A stretch of 64,000 nt of DNA from contig JAGNLL010000001.1 of the NCBI GenBank assembly GCA_017999675.1, positions 56,415-120,414 on the forward strand. Direction: 5' to 3'. The DNA is from Rickettsiales bacterium (GTDB lineage: Bacteria > Pseudomonadota > Alphaproteobacteria > Rickettsiales > UBA1997). Positions 17,094 to 26,372 of the stretch are shown here, piece by piece. Numbering within the stretch: position 1 is the stretch's first letter; each line of letters starts with the position of its first letter. Both the position numbers and the translations under genes were made by a program. Under the pieces are notes generated by a model. It was given only the letters and a program-made list of their open reading frames with translations, had not been told where the DNA came from and did no database searches.

Positions 17094-18476
17094 ATGAATT
17101 TCTTCAACCATTTCGAAAATTTAGGAACCGACTTTTTTTCTAAAATCACCACAACTCCTTTAGAAAATAGCTTTGTTGCGGCTTACAGCCCCAGCGCTTG
17201 CACCCTTTTAGATTTTGACCCTCAAGAATTTTTAAAACCCGAATTCTGCAAATTCACCAACCCAAATTTTTGCAACCTCGCAATGCTTTACGCCGGCCAT
17301 CAATTTGGCCATTTCGTGCCGCAACTAGGGGACGGACGAGCTGCTTTGCTTGCACAAATTTCTAACCAAAAAAACGAAAGCTGGGATTTAGTTTTAAAAG
17401 GCGCTGGCCTCACACCCTACTCTCGCATGGGCGACGGCAAGGCGGTTTTGCGCTCGTCAATTCGCGAATTCTTAGTTTCTGAGGCAATGTTTCACTTGGG
17501 AATTCCAACCTCGCGCGCACTTTGTTTGATTGCGTCAGAAGAAAAAATTCACCGCGACGGCATGGAAAAAGCAGCGCAAATAATTCGGTTAGCGCCAAGC
17601 CACGTGCGCTTTGGTAGCTTTGAAGTTTTTTTCTACCGCAAACAAAATGAGCAAATAAAAATTCTCGCCGATTACGTAATTGAACAAAATTTTTCGCAGC
17701 TAAAAAATCACCCAAATAAATATTCTGAATTTTTAGCAGGCGTTGTTGAATCAACAGCCAAGCTCATCGCCAAATGGCAAGCTTTTGGCTTTTGCCACGG
17801 AGTTTTAAACACCGACAACATGTCAATTCTCGGAATCACCTTCGATTACGGCCCTTTCGGATTTTTAGACGCCTACAACCCCCACCACATTTGCAACCAT
17901 TCTGACTTTGAGGGACGCTACTCTTTCGCCAATCAACCAGCAATTGGCTTGTGGAATTTACACGCTTTTGCAATCACGCTTTCAAGCCTCGTTTCAATGG
18001 AAGAGCAGAAAGAAATTTTGGCAAATTACGAGAAATTTTTTTACCAAGAATTTTACAATTTAATGGCGCAAAAGCTTGGCTTTACTAGCGCCGATGAAAA
18101 CACCAAAAAACTCACTCACGAAGTTTTAGACCTGCTTGAACAACACCAAATCGACTACACATTTTTTTTCTACAACCTCACCAACCTCGATGTCATCCTG
18201 AGCCTGTCGAAGGATGATTCATGGCACAAAGCCTTAAAATCGCTGCACCCAAAAATTCCAACAACCATCCAAAAAAACACCAACCCCAAATTCATTTTAC
18301 GCAACCACCTGCTGCAAACCGCCATCGAAAAAGCCGACCTTGCAAATGATTTTTCAGAAGTAAAAAAGCTGCTAAAAATCATGCAAAATCCTTTTGACGA
18401 ACAGCCCGAAAACGAATCTTACGCCAGCCTTCCGCCCACTTGGGCCAAGGAAATATCAATTTCTTGCTCAAGCTAA
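17094..18476 (+). CDS. selO: SelO (YdiU) family protein AMPylase, with in-frame palindromic insert
   Basis: 460-residue pseudokinase-fold enzyme that transfers AMP to protein Ser/Thr/Tyr residues; in E. coli it is linked to redox homeostasis. Signatures are QLGDGRAALL, KGAGLTPYSRMGDGKAVLRS and HGVLNTDNMSILG with the metal-binding DYGPFGFLD. The C-terminus is SCSS, as in E. coli SelO, keeping the redox-active Cys. Residues about 365-376 (VILSLSKDD) are encoded by a palindromic repeat element at 18192-18218 and look like an insertion near the C-terminal region. ATG 17094 fits the conserved FENLGTDFFS beginning. Confidence 0.93.
   Translation: MNFFNHFENLGTDFFSKITTTPLENSFVAAYSPSACTLLDFDPQEFLKPEFCKFTNPNFCNLAMLYAGHQFGHFVPQLGDGRAALLAQISNQKNESWDLVLKGAGLTPYSRMGDGKAVLRSSIREFLVSEAMFHLGIPTSRALCLIASEEKIHRDGMEKAAQIIRLAPSHVRFGSFEVFFYRKQNEQIKILADYVIEQNFSQLKNHPNKYSEFLAGVVESTAKLIAKWQAFGFCHGVLNTDNMSILGITFDYGPFGFLDAYNPHHICNHSDFEGRYSFANQPAIGLWNLHAFAITLSSLVSMEEQKEILANYEKFFYQEFYNLMAQKLGFTSADENTKKLTHEVLDLLEQHQIDYTFFFYNLTNLDVILSLSKDDSWHKALKSLHPKIPTTIQKNTNPKFILRNHLLQTAIEKADLANDFSEVKKLLKIMQNPFDEQPENESYASLPPTWAKEISISCSS
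18192..18218. repeat. palindromic element inserted in frame in selO
   Basis: TCATCCTGAGCCTGTCGAAGG followed by ATGAT forms an imperfect palindrome (ATCCT..AGGAT). This exact motif is a well-known dispersed repeat in many bacterial genomes and typically encodes VILSLSKDD when read in this frame, as here. Only one copy in the window. Confidence 0.7.
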
Positions 18477-18480
18477 AAAA

Positions 18481-19869
18481 ATGAAAAACGCCTTAGTTTT
18501 ATTTAATCAAGATCTGCGCATTTCCGACAATCCGGCGTTTTTTTACGCAATGCGCGACCACGCAAATGTGGCGCCAATTTTTATTTTAGATGAAGTAAAT
18601 CGCCGCCCAATTGGTGCGGCTTCGAAGTGGTTTTTGCACCATGCTTTAGAAAGTTTTGCGCAAGCAATTTCTAAAAAATACGCACTAAAATTGGCGGTAA
18701 AAAAAGGTGATTCTTTGCAAATTTTACGTGAAATTTTTGCCAGTAAAAAAGTTGCCGCAATTTATTTTACGCGCGGCGTAGATCAGCCGTCCACACAGCT
18801 ACAAGACAAAATAAAAAAACTCGCGCAAGAAAATTATGTCGAAGTTTTCGACTTCAAATCAACCACACTTTTTGAACCAACAGAAATCAAAAATGGCAGC
18901 GGCAGCTACTTCAAAGTTTTTACACCTTTTTGGCGCCACTGCTTAAAAAATTCTGACGCAATTTTAGATCCGCTTCCCGCACCTGATCCAAGCACTCGCA
19001 GCGCTTTTCTTGAAATTAAAAATGACAACTTAAACCTTTTGCCCAAAAAAAACTGGGCCAAAAATTTTGAAATTATTTCTGTTTCAAGCCTTGAAAGTTT
19101 TCTAAAAAACAAAGTTAGCGAATACAAACAAGCCCGCGACATTCCTGCGCTAAACGGCACTTCAAAACTTTCGCCGCACTTGCATTTTGGTCTAATTTCG
19201 GCGCGCGAAATTTTTCACGCCGCAAAGAAAATTTCAGCTTCTGAGGGCAAAACCCAATTTCTCACTGAGCTTGGCTGGCGCGAGTTTTGCCATCATTTGC
19301 TGTTTCATTTTCCTAAGCTTCCAACCAAATCTTTTCGCGCTGAATTTGAAAAATTTCCGTGGCAAAAAAACGATTTTCTTTTGCAAAAATGGCAGCGCGG
19401 CCAAACCGGATTTCCGATTGTTGACGCCGGCATGCGCGAGCTGTGGACAACCGGCTTAATGCACAATCGTGTGCGCATGATTGTGGCGTCGTTTTTAGTG
19501 AAAGATTTGCTAATTGATTGGCGCGAAGGTGAAGAATGGTTTTGGGATTGTTTACTTGACGCCGACTTAGCAAGTAATGTTGCCAACTGGCAATGGGTAG
19601 CTGGAAGCGGCGCTGATGCGGCCCCGTACTTTCGAATTTTTAACCCAACGCTGCAGGGCGAACGTTTTGACGCGGATGGCGCTTACGTAAAAAAATGGCT
19701 TCCCGAACTTGCCAAAGTGCCAAACCGCTACATTCACAAGCCTTGGGAGATGGAAGAAAATTTGCTAAAATCTTGCGGCATTGAGCTTGGAAAAAACTAC
19801 CCAACTCGAATTGTCGACCACGCCAAAGCACGCGATTTTGCTTTGATGGCGTTTAAAACCTTGAAGTAA
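18481..19869 (+). CDS. phr: deoxyribodipyrimidine photolyase (class I, CPD type)
   Basis: 462-residue FAD enzyme that repairs UV-induced pyrimidine dimers with blue light. N-terminal antenna-binding domain (residues 1-130, NQDLRISDNPAFFYA) and C-terminal FAD/DNA domain with ELGWREFCHHLL, GFPIVDAGMRELWTTGLMHN (motif of 20 residues near 320) and the Trp-rich NWQWVAGSGADAAPYFRIFN. Residue pattern favours a cyclobutane dimer photolyase over a cryptochrome. ATG 18481 follows the selO stop by 4 bases; a longer frame overlapping selO is not supported by the family. Suggests exposure to sunlight. Confidence 0.93.
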   Translation: MKNALVLFNQDLRISDNPAFFYAMRDHANVAPIFILDEVNRRPIGAASKWFLHHALESFAQAISKKYALKLAVKKGDSLQILREIFASKKVAAIYFTRGVDQPSTQLQDKIKKLAQENYVEVFDFKSTTLFEPTEIKNGSGSYFKVFTPFWRHCLKNSDAILDPLPAPDPSTRSAFLEIKNDNLNLLPKKNWAKNFEIISVSSLESFLKNKVSEYKQARDIPALNGTSKLSPHLHFGLISAREIFHAAKKISASEGKTQFLTELGWREFCHHLLFHFPKLPTKSFRAEFEKFPWQKNDFLLQKWQRGQTGFPIVDAGMRELWTTGLMHNRVRMIVASFLVKDLLIDWREGEEWFWDCLLDADLASNVANWQWVAGSGADAAPYFRIFNPTLQGERFDADGAYVKKWLPELAKVPNRYIHKPWEMEENLLKSCGIELGKNYPTRIVDHAKARDFALMAFKTLK

Positions 19870-19962
19870 GTTGTGCCAAAACAGCATTGATTTAGAGCAT
19901 TTGTTGCATGTTTGTTTGAAGAGAAATTTTCTTTCAAAACAAACAACTCAATTTCAAAAATT

Positions 19963-22446
19963 ATGTTTTCAAAAAAGTTTACGCTCTCTGTTTTTGCAAT
20001 TTCTCTAGCTTTCAACTTCTCTGCTCAGGCTCTCGATTACTCCAACTTAGACTTCTCCGCTCATGTTTCTGACAACACGGCTTACAATAATGTGACGGTA
20101 GAAAATAGTCGCACCCTAAGCTCTGGTGCAATTACTGGTGGCTATCTTTATTTAAGCGGAGATGTCAGTGGAGATGTTAATATAACCAACTCCAGCAGCG
20201 GCTCAATCACATCAACCCACAGCAATTATGGTATTTTCTATTTACCAAACATCACTAACTCATCTACGTTAAATGAGGTGAATATTGTAAATGAGGGCTC
20301 TCTTACAACTAACGGAGCATTCTCAATTCCAATTTATATACTTGGTAAGTCGGGTTCGGGTCGCAAAGGTTTTGATTTTACACTGGATAACTCAGGAACC
20401 ATCACCAGCTCTGCTTCGGGCCTTCATATTGCTAACGGTAGCAGCACAGGATCTTTTGAAATCACTAACTCTGGAACAATCGACAATAGTGCCAACAGCA
20501 ATACGGCTTATGCAACGATTGCATTTTCTGCTGGTCAAACCGCAACAATTAATAATTCAGGATCTATAATCGCCAACGCTTCTAGTGGATATAAAGCAAT
20601 TGATGTGACGGGCGGCAATTTTACTCTAAATATTTTGGCCGGATCTAGCATCATTGGCGATATCAATGCCGCAGGCTCAAACAACGTTCTCAACATCAAA
20701 ACCAATCTTTCTGGCACCAATTACGACACTCTTGCTGCGCAACTTACCGGCAGCTCTTGGACCAAAAATATTACCAGTGGCGTCACTGTTGATTTGGTAA
20801 GCTTAAGCGGCAGCGATTCAATTTCTAACTCAGGAACAATCAGCGCCTTGTCGGTTTCTGGCAGTGGCAACACACTCAATCTAAATTCGGGCAGCAGCAC
20901 AGGAAATATTTCAAATTCTGGAGCACTAACAATTGCAACCGGATCATCAAATTTCACCTATTCAAACGCAATTTCTGGCAGCGGATCAATTACCAAAACT
21001 GGTAGCGGCCGCTTAGAATTAAGCGGCACCAACACCTACAGCGGTGCAACAACAATTTCTGCCGGTGAGTTAAAAGTTAACGGCAGCGCCTCTTCAAGCG
21101 CGGTGACAATTGCATCTGGCGCAACAATTTCGGGAAGTGGCACCGTTGGATCACTCACAATTCAATCGGGCGGAACATTGGCCACAGGCAATTCAATTGG
21201 CACTTTGGGCGTTAGTGGTGATTTAACCCTAGCTTCTGGCTCAACAACAAATTTCGAATTTAACAGCAGCGGCATCGACAAAACCACCGCCACCGGAAAT
21301 ATTAACATTGCTGGCACCGCAAATTTTCAACTCTATGGCAGTAATAGCGGCTATTTTGTCACTGCAAAAAATATTCTCGAAACTAGCGGCGGAACAATTT
21401 CTGGCACCTTCGACAATGTATCAACGCAAAGTGGCTTTAGCACCAACCTCACCTACGGCTCTTCAGCTGTAAGCGCGAGAGTTTCTACCAATCTAAATAA
21501 CAACATGCTTGATGGCGTTGTTTCAACGCAAAATTCTGTAAGCAAATTACTTAGCGAATCTTTGTCGGAGCAATTGCAAAATGGACAAATTTTAGAAGAT
21601 CAAAAAACCAACGCTTGGATTTCTGGCGGTGGATTTGACACTCACCTTTCATCCAACTCCAACACTTCAGCCTACTCTACAAATGGCTCAATTCTTGCTG
21701 CCGGACTTACCAAAAATTATGGCGATCACCAATTAACCGCTGGCGTTTTTAACTCACAATCAAGCGCAAAACGCTTTACCTATGCAGGTCGCGATCAAAT
21801 TGACAGCAGTGGCTTAGCCTTAGCACTTGGAAAAAACTTCAACAATAATTTAGGAAATTTTTACGCCTTCACCCAATTTGGTGCCGGATTTTACAGATTT
21901 GACGCCAGCAGAGACGTGCTTTTCAACAGCTCTGCACAAAGCGCCAAAGGCTCTGGCAATGGTAATTTTCAATTTGTTGGACTTGGCGCCAACCAAAAAA
22001 TTAAAACTAATTTAAGCGGAGAATTTGCAATTTTTACTTCGGCGAATTTACAAAAAACCAACCGCAATGGCTGGAGTGAATCTGGTCTTTTGGAAGGCAA
22101 TGTGGCAGTTTCAAAATCAGCAGCTAACACCTTAAATACTGAGCTTGGCGCTTATTACAAAAATGCCACACCAAAATTTTTACAACTACCAAAAGACTCT
22201 TCTTACAAGCTTGAATTAAGTGGCTACAAAAGTGATTTAATCTCAAAGAAAAATGCCACTGTCACTGAAGGCAGTGCCAAATACAGCCTTGGCACAACCT
22301 ACAACCAAAAATTTACTCTTGGTGGCAGCGCGTCTTTTGCGGTTCCACTTTCAGAAAAATCTAGTGTCACCGCCAAATTAAGCAGAAGACAGAACGGCAA
22401 TTTTAAAGAGTCGGCGGCTTTAATTAACTATCTTTACGGGTTTTAA
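19963..22446 (+). CDS. autotransporter (type V secretion) with beta-helix passenger
   Basis: 827 residues from ATG 19963. Signal peptide MFSKKFTLSVFAISLAFNFSAQA, then a Ser/Thr/Asn/Gly-rich passenger of imperfect ITNSGxI-type turns (residues ~30-330), an autotransporter-associated beta-strand repeat (GSGSITKTGSGRLELSGTNT, near 340-360) and a C-terminal beta-barrel of about 270 residues with amphipathic strands and terminal Phe (INYLYGF), the BamA recognition end. It is moderately related to rickettsial Sca-like and other alphaproteobacterial autotransporters. Surface adhesin or cell-cell contact protein is a reasonable guess; no protease triad seen. Own terminator at 22447. Confidence 0.92.
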   Translation: MFSKKFTLSVFAISLAFNFSAQALDYSNLDFSAHVSDNTAYNNVTVENSRTLSSGAITGGYLYLSGDVSGDVNITNSSSGSITSTHSNYGIFYLPNITNSSTLNEVNIVNEGSLTTNGAFSIPIYILGKSGSGRKGFDFTLDNSGTITSSASGLHIANGSSTGSFEITNSGTIDNSANSNTAYATIAFSAGQTATINNSGSIIANASSGYKAIDVTGGNFTLNILAGSSIIGDINAAGSNNVLNIKTNLSGTNYDTLAAQLTGSSWTKNITSGVTVDLVSLSGSDSISNSGTISALSVSGSGNTLNLNSGSSTGNISNSGALTIATGSSNFTYSNAISGSGSITKTGSGRLELSGTNTYSGATTISAGELKVNGSASSSAVTIASGATISGSGTVGSLTIQSGGTLATGNSIGTLGVSGDLTLASGSTTNFEFNSSGIDKTTATGNINIAGTANFQLYGSNSGYFVTAKNILETSGGTISGTFDNVSTQSGFSTNLTYGSSAVSARVSTNLNNNMLDGVVSTQNSVSKLLSESLSEQLQNGQILEDQKTNAWISGGGFDTHLSSNSNTSAYSTNGSILAAGLTKNYGDHQLTAGVFNSQSSAKRFTYAGRDQIDSSGLALALGKNFNNNLGNFYAFTQFGAGFYRFDASRDVLFNSSAQSAKGSGNGNFQFVGLGANQKIKTNLSGEFAIFTSANLQKTNRNGWSESGLLEGNVAVSKSAANTLNTELGAYYKNATPKFLQLPKDSSYKLELSGYKSDLISKKNATVTEGSAKYSLGTTYNQKFTLGGSASFAVPLSEKSSVTAKLSRRQNGNFKESAALINYLYGF

Positions 22447-22478
22447 AAAAGATTGTGGCCCTGGGGCCACAATCTTTT
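22447..22478 (+). terminator. Rho-independent terminator of the autotransporter gene
   Basis: AAAAGATTGTGGCC (22447-22460) pairs with GGCCACAATCTTTT (22465-22478) across a 4-base loop, immediately after the stop codon. Confidence 0.85.
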
Positions 22479-22496
22479 AAACGAACAAAATAAATC

Positions 22497-22913
22497 ATGA
22501 CCAATCACGAAACTTTCGAGGTCACTTTTCAAGAAACCACCAGCAGAAATGAAATGTTCTGCCAGTTTGATGGCCATCACGGCGTGCTTTTGCTTGATGT
22601 AAAAAATCCGTTTTCAGAGGAAGATTTTCAGGCCATTGCAGAAATCATCGACCCATATTTTGCCGAGCATGGCGAGCTTCGAGGCATCATCATCAACGCT
22701 AAGAAATTTCCTTACTGGACGAGCGCTAGAAACCGCGCGGAATATTTAAATTTTGCTGGCAGCAACCATCACAAATTCAAAAAAGCGGCGCTAAATATGG
22801 GTGGGTTTTTTACTAAAATTGTTGCACGAATTGCACGTGGACGTGTGCACCCTGAGGTGAAAATTTTCAAATTTAATCAGATCGAAAAGGCACAGGATTG
22901 GATTCTTGGATAA
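22497..22913 (+). CDS. STAS/SpoIIAA-like protein
   Basis: 138 residues resembling the SpoIIAA-like (STAS/SEC14 fold) family of small soluble proteins: beta strand VLLLDVKNPFSEEDFQAI, strand LRGIIINAKKF, and the C-terminal EVKIFKFNQIEKAQDWIL. Members are thought to bind lipids or partner proteins; the precise function is unknown. It lies alone between the autotransporter terminator and a converging radical SAM gene, 3 bases away from the latter. Confidence 0.75.
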   Translation: MTNHETFEVTFQETTSRNEMFCQFDGHHGVLLLDVKNPFSEEDFQAIAEIIDPYFAEHGELRGIIINAKKFPYWTSARNRAEYLNFAGSNHHKFKKAALNMGGFFTKIVARIARGRVHPEVKIFKFNQIEKAQDWILG

Positions 22914-22916
22914 ACC

Positions 22917-23771
22917 TCAAGATACCCACTCAATTGCCGCGTCAATTTCGGCAATAATTCTTGGTTTATCTCTGCCCAGCACACCCTTTAAAACCAAATG
23001 ATTCGAGGCGTGGTCGCTGCGAAATATTGTTTTGTTTAGGTGCAGATTTTCCATCAACAGCTTCATTTCTTGAAACAGCTCTAGCCTGCTTAACTCGTGC
23101 CACTGGCCATTAAAACTTTTTTCAAAACGCTGCGAGCCAAAAGGAAATTCTGGCACCAAAGTTGAAAGATATTCTGGCTGGGCTTGGTTCATTAATTCTG
23201 CTGAAGCCAAAGCGTGTTGCGTGCTGTATTTCGAGCCACCCAAGCCATTTAAAATCATCACCGAACTTTTGATTCCCGCCGCTTTTATTTTTTGCAAAGC
23301 TGCTAGCGACGACTCAAAAGTTTCACCTTTTTCAACTAAACTAAGCAGCTGCGTGTCGCCAGTTTCGCAGCCAACGTAGAGAATTTTTAAACCCATTTCT
23401 TGCAACTCGCGCAGCTCTTCCACCGACTTATTCAACAAATTGCGCGGCAGGCAGTAAGACGAAATGCGCTGTAGGTTGGGGAAATATTTGTTAAGTAGCT
23501 GCAAAATTTCTTTCAGCCTTCGAAAAGAAAGACTGGTGGCATCGCCGTCCGCCAAAAAAACCCGCGTCACTGAAAATTGATTTTGCGACAGAAATTTCAG
23601 CTCTTGTTCAATCTCTTCAATCGCTTTTGGTTTGAAGCGCTTTTGCTCGTCTTTATACATGTCGCAAAAGGTGCATTTGTTCCACGAGCAACCGTTTGTC
23701 ACTTGTAAAATTAAAGACCTCCACTCACTAGGTGGGCGAAAAACTGGTTCGATGTATTTTAGGGGGTACAT
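22917..23771 (-). CDS. radical SAM protein of unknown substrate
   Basis: 284 residues. The cluster motif CSWNKCTFC (Cys29, Cys34, Cys37: CxxxxCxxC spacing as read, a variant of the usual CxxxCxxC) lies near the N-terminus after LILQVTNG, followed by a TIM-barrel with FLADGDATSLSFRRL, YVGCETGDTQLL (SAM-binding GxETG) and VMILNGLGG. No accessory C-terminal cluster is seen. Similar to uncharacterised Elp3-like/HemN-like radical SAM proteins, but the substrate cannot be told. Monocistronic. Confidence 0.85.
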   Translation of the reverse strand: MYPLKYIEPVFRPPSEWRSLILQVTNGCSWNKCTFCDMYKDEQKRFKPKAIEEIEQELKFLSQNQFSVTRVFLADGDATSLSFRRLKEILQLLNKYFPNLQRISSYCLPRNLLNKSVEELRELQEMGLKILYVGCETGDTQLLSLVEKGETFESSLAALQKIKAAGIKSSVMILNGLGGSKYSTQHALASAELMNQAQPEYLSTLVPEFPFGSQRFEKSFNGQWHELSRLELFQEMKLLMENLHLNKTIFRSDHASNHLVLKGVLGRDKPRIIAEIDAAIEWVS

Positions 23772-23872
23772 TACAACATTAAAAAATGATTATCATGAAG
23801 CGCGATTATTAAAACTTCCGCGTCTAATTTGTGAATCTTCTTAATTCTTTTCTAACTTTTTTTCTCTTTAAA

Positions 23873-25075
23873 ATGACCAAAGTTGTCCTGCTCGAAAATA
23901 TCAGCGAAGCCGCAATTGCCACCTTCCAAAGATTTGGAATTACCGATGTTAAAATTCTCAAAACCAGCATTGAAGATGCTCCAAGCGAAGTTTTTGAAGC
24001 CAACATTTTAGGCATCAGATCGCGCAGTAAACTTAGCAAAGAAGTTTTACAAAAATTCAAAAACCTTTCATGCGTTGGTTGCTTTTGTATTGGTACTGAC
24101 CAAGTCGATCTTGCTGCGGCAAAAAAATTGGGCATTCCGGTTTTTAACGCGCCATTTTCTAACACCAGATCAGTTGCTGAATTAGTGATTGGCGAAATTA
24201 TTTCGCTTTATCGTCGCCTGCACATTGTAAATGTTGAAATGCACAAAGGCTTATGGAGCAAGAATGCACAAGGCTGCAACGAGATTAAAAACAAAACTCT
24301 CGGCATTATCGGCTACGGCAATATCGGCGCGCAAGTTGGTGTTTTGGCCAACGCCATGGGCATGAATGTGGCCTATTTTGACATTGAAAATAAATTGCCA
24401 TTTGGCTCAAACCAGCAAGTTAACTCGCTTGACGAGCTGTTTAAAGTTGCTGACGTAATCACGCTTCACGTGCCACAAGGAACAGGCACTAACAACATCA
24501 TCAACAAGGCGGCAATTGCCAAAATGAAAAAGGGTGTCTTCATCATCAACGCTTCGCGCGGCAATGTGGTTGATATTGATGCTTTGGCAGATGCTTTGGA
24601 AAGCAAGCATGTTGCGGGTGCGGCAATTGACGTTTTCCCGGTTGAACCAGCAAGCAACACCGAAGAGTTTGTGTCACCTTTAAGAAAATTCGAAAATGTT
24701 TTGCTAACCCCGCACATTGGCGGCAGCACGCAAGAAGCGCAGGAAAACATTGCAATTGAGGTGTCAAACAAATTGGCGCAAAACCACTTAACCGACTCAA
24801 CTGCAATGGCAGTGAACTTTCCAAATTTGGCGCTGCAAAAAACTAAAGAATCTTGCCTTCGTATTGCTCACGTTCACGTCAATACTCCGGGCATGTTGCA
24901 AGCGATTAACCACGAAATCAGCAACTACAGTTTGAACATTCAGGCGCAGATTCTTTCAACCGACAGCGAAATTGGGTATGTGGTGTTGGACGTTGAAACT
25001 AAAGAGCTTCCAGCTGGTTTGGAAGATGCACTAAAGGCAATTGCCGGAACTATTTCTGTGAGAATTTCTAGATAA
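23873..25075 (+). CDS. serA: D-3-phosphoglycerate dehydrogenase
   Basis: 400 residues from ATG 23873, which matches the family start MTKVVLLENIS. First step of serine synthesis, oxidising 3-phosphoglycerate. Conserved GCFCIGTDQVDL and FNAPFSNTRSVAELVIGE near residues 85-115, NAD motif LGIIGYGNIGAQVG, catalytic region ASRGNVVDIDALADAL, His-containing TPHIGGSTQEAQENI and a C-terminal ACT domain (residues ~325-400). The architecture is that of E. coli SerA (ACT-only, ~410 aa), an enzyme type that can reduce 2-oxoglutarate to D-2-hydroxyglutarate. Heads the serine gene set although a palindrome separates it from serC. Confidence 0.96.
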   Translation: MTKVVLLENISEAAIATFQRFGITDVKILKTSIEDAPSEVFEANILGIRSRSKLSKEVLQKFKNLSCVGCFCIGTDQVDLAAAKKLGIPVFNAPFSNTRSVAELVIGEIISLYRRLHIVNVEMHKGLWSKNAQGCNEIKNKTLGIIGYGNIGAQVGVLANAMGMNVAYFDIENKLPFGSNQQVNSLDELFKVADVITLHVPQGTGTNNIINKAAIAKMKKGVFIINASRGNVVDIDALADALESKHVAGAAIDVFPVEPASNTEEFVSPLRKFENVLLTPHIGGSTQEAQENIAIEVSNKLAQNHLTDSTAMAVNFPNLALQKTKESCLRIAHVHVNTPGMLQAINHEISNYSLNIQAQILSTDSEIGYVVLDVETKELPAGLEDALKAIAGTISVRISR

Positions 25076-25089
25076 AAAAGTATCAATCG

Positions 25090-25181
25090 TACTCGTCACG
25101 TCATTGCGAGCGAAGCGCGGCAATCCATTTTGCAAGTCACAACTGGATTGCCACGCTTCGCTCGCAATGACGTGACGAGTA
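25090..25181. repeat. palindromic repeat family A, copy 3
   Basis: Arms 25090-25127 and 25144-25181 (38 bp, one mismatch) around a 16-base loop. It fills the serA-serC gap. Confidence 0.92.
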
Positions 25182-25220
25182 TGATCAAACAACAAGAAAC
25201 ATCAGCTTCTCTATAATTTT

Positions 25221-26372
25221 ATGACCAAGCCAAACGCAAAACCATCAACCAACAAATTCAGCAGCGGACCTTGCGCTAAAAGGCCGGGCTGGAATGCCGA
25301 TTTCTTAAACAAAACCGAACTTCTCGGCAGATCGCACCGCTCAAAAGAAGTTTTAAAAGTAATCAACGAAGTAAACGCCCTAAGCCTAGAATTTCTGGGC
25401 ATCCCAAAAGACTACAAAATCGCCATCATCGCCGCCTCAGACACCGGCGCGTTTGAATGCGCAATGTGGAACATGCTGGGCGAGCGCGGCGTTGACGTAA
25501 TTTATTTCGAAGCTTTCGGCGCCGAGTGGTACAAAGACATCACCGAACAATTGCGTTTAACTGACGTAAATAAATTCAGCGCTGATTTTGGAAAATTTCC
25601 CGATATCTCGAAAGTTAATTTCGATCGCGACGTAGTATTCACGCTAAACGGCACCACTTCGGGCGTTTACTTTAGCGATCTAGAATTCATCCCGCAAAAC
25701 AGAGCCGGCCTAACTTTTTGCGACGCAACTTCTGCCGCTTTTTCAAAGCCAATCGATTTTTCTAAACTTGATGTGACGACTTATTCGTGGCAGAAATCTT
25801 TGGGCGGTGAAGCACAGCACGGCGTTTTAATTTTAAGCCCACGCGCTGTTGAAAGAATTGAAAAATACACACCAACTTGGCCACTGCCAAAAATTTATCA
25901 GCTAAAGAAAAAAGGCCAATTTCAAGCAAATGTTTTTGAAGGATCAGTTATTAACACCCCTTCTATCGCCTGTATTTTAGATGCTTTAGATGCTCTTAAC
26001 TGGATCAAAGAAAGCGGCGGAATTAGCGCAATGTACCAACGCGTAAACGACAATTTCGCCGCAATTTCAAACTTTTTAAAAAGCTCAAAAAATTTCGAAA
26101 ATCTGTGCGCTGACGAAAAATATCAGTCACACACTTCGGTATGTTTTACGATTTCGCAAAGCTGGTTTAAAGAGTCTTCAATCGAACAACAAAAAGCTTT
26201 CATCGATAAAATCGCCGCAATTTTGCAGGCCGAAAAAGTTGCCTTCGACATTAAAGGCTACAACTCAGCACCTCCGTCTTTTAGGGTTTGGTGCGGCTTA
26301 ACTGCTGATGCCAGCGATATTAAAAAATTGTGCGAGTGGTTTGAATATGCTTACGAAACTGCCAAATTATGA
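25221..26372 (+). CDS. serC: phosphoserine aminotransferase
   Basis: 383 residues, PLP-dependent class V aminotransferase that makes phosphoserine from 3-phosphohydroxypyruvate and glutamate. Begins with the alphaproteobacterial-type KFSSGPCAKRPGW block and RSHRSKEVLKVINEV; the PLP lysine lies in TTYSWQKSLGGEAQHGVL near residue 195. Its stop overlaps the serB-like start by 4 bases (ATGA). Confidence 0.96.
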   Translation: MTKPNAKPSTNKFSSGPCAKRPGWNADFLNKTELLGRSHRSKEVLKVINEVNALSLEFLGIPKDYKIAIIAASDTGAFECAMWNMLGERGVDVIYFEAFGAEWYKDITEQLRLTDVNKFSADFGKFPDISKVNFDRDVVFTLNGTTSGVYFSDLEFIPQNRAGLTFCDATSAAFSKPIDFSKLDVTTYSWQKSLGGEAQHGVLILSPRAVERIEKYTPTWPLPKIYQLKKKGQFQANVFEGSVINTPSIACILDALDALNWIKESGGISAMYQRVNDNFAAISNFLKSSKNFENLCADEKYQSHTSVCFTISQSWFKESSIEQQKAFIDKIAAILQAEKVAFDIKGYNSAPPSFRVWCGLTADASDIKKLCEWFEYAYETAKL

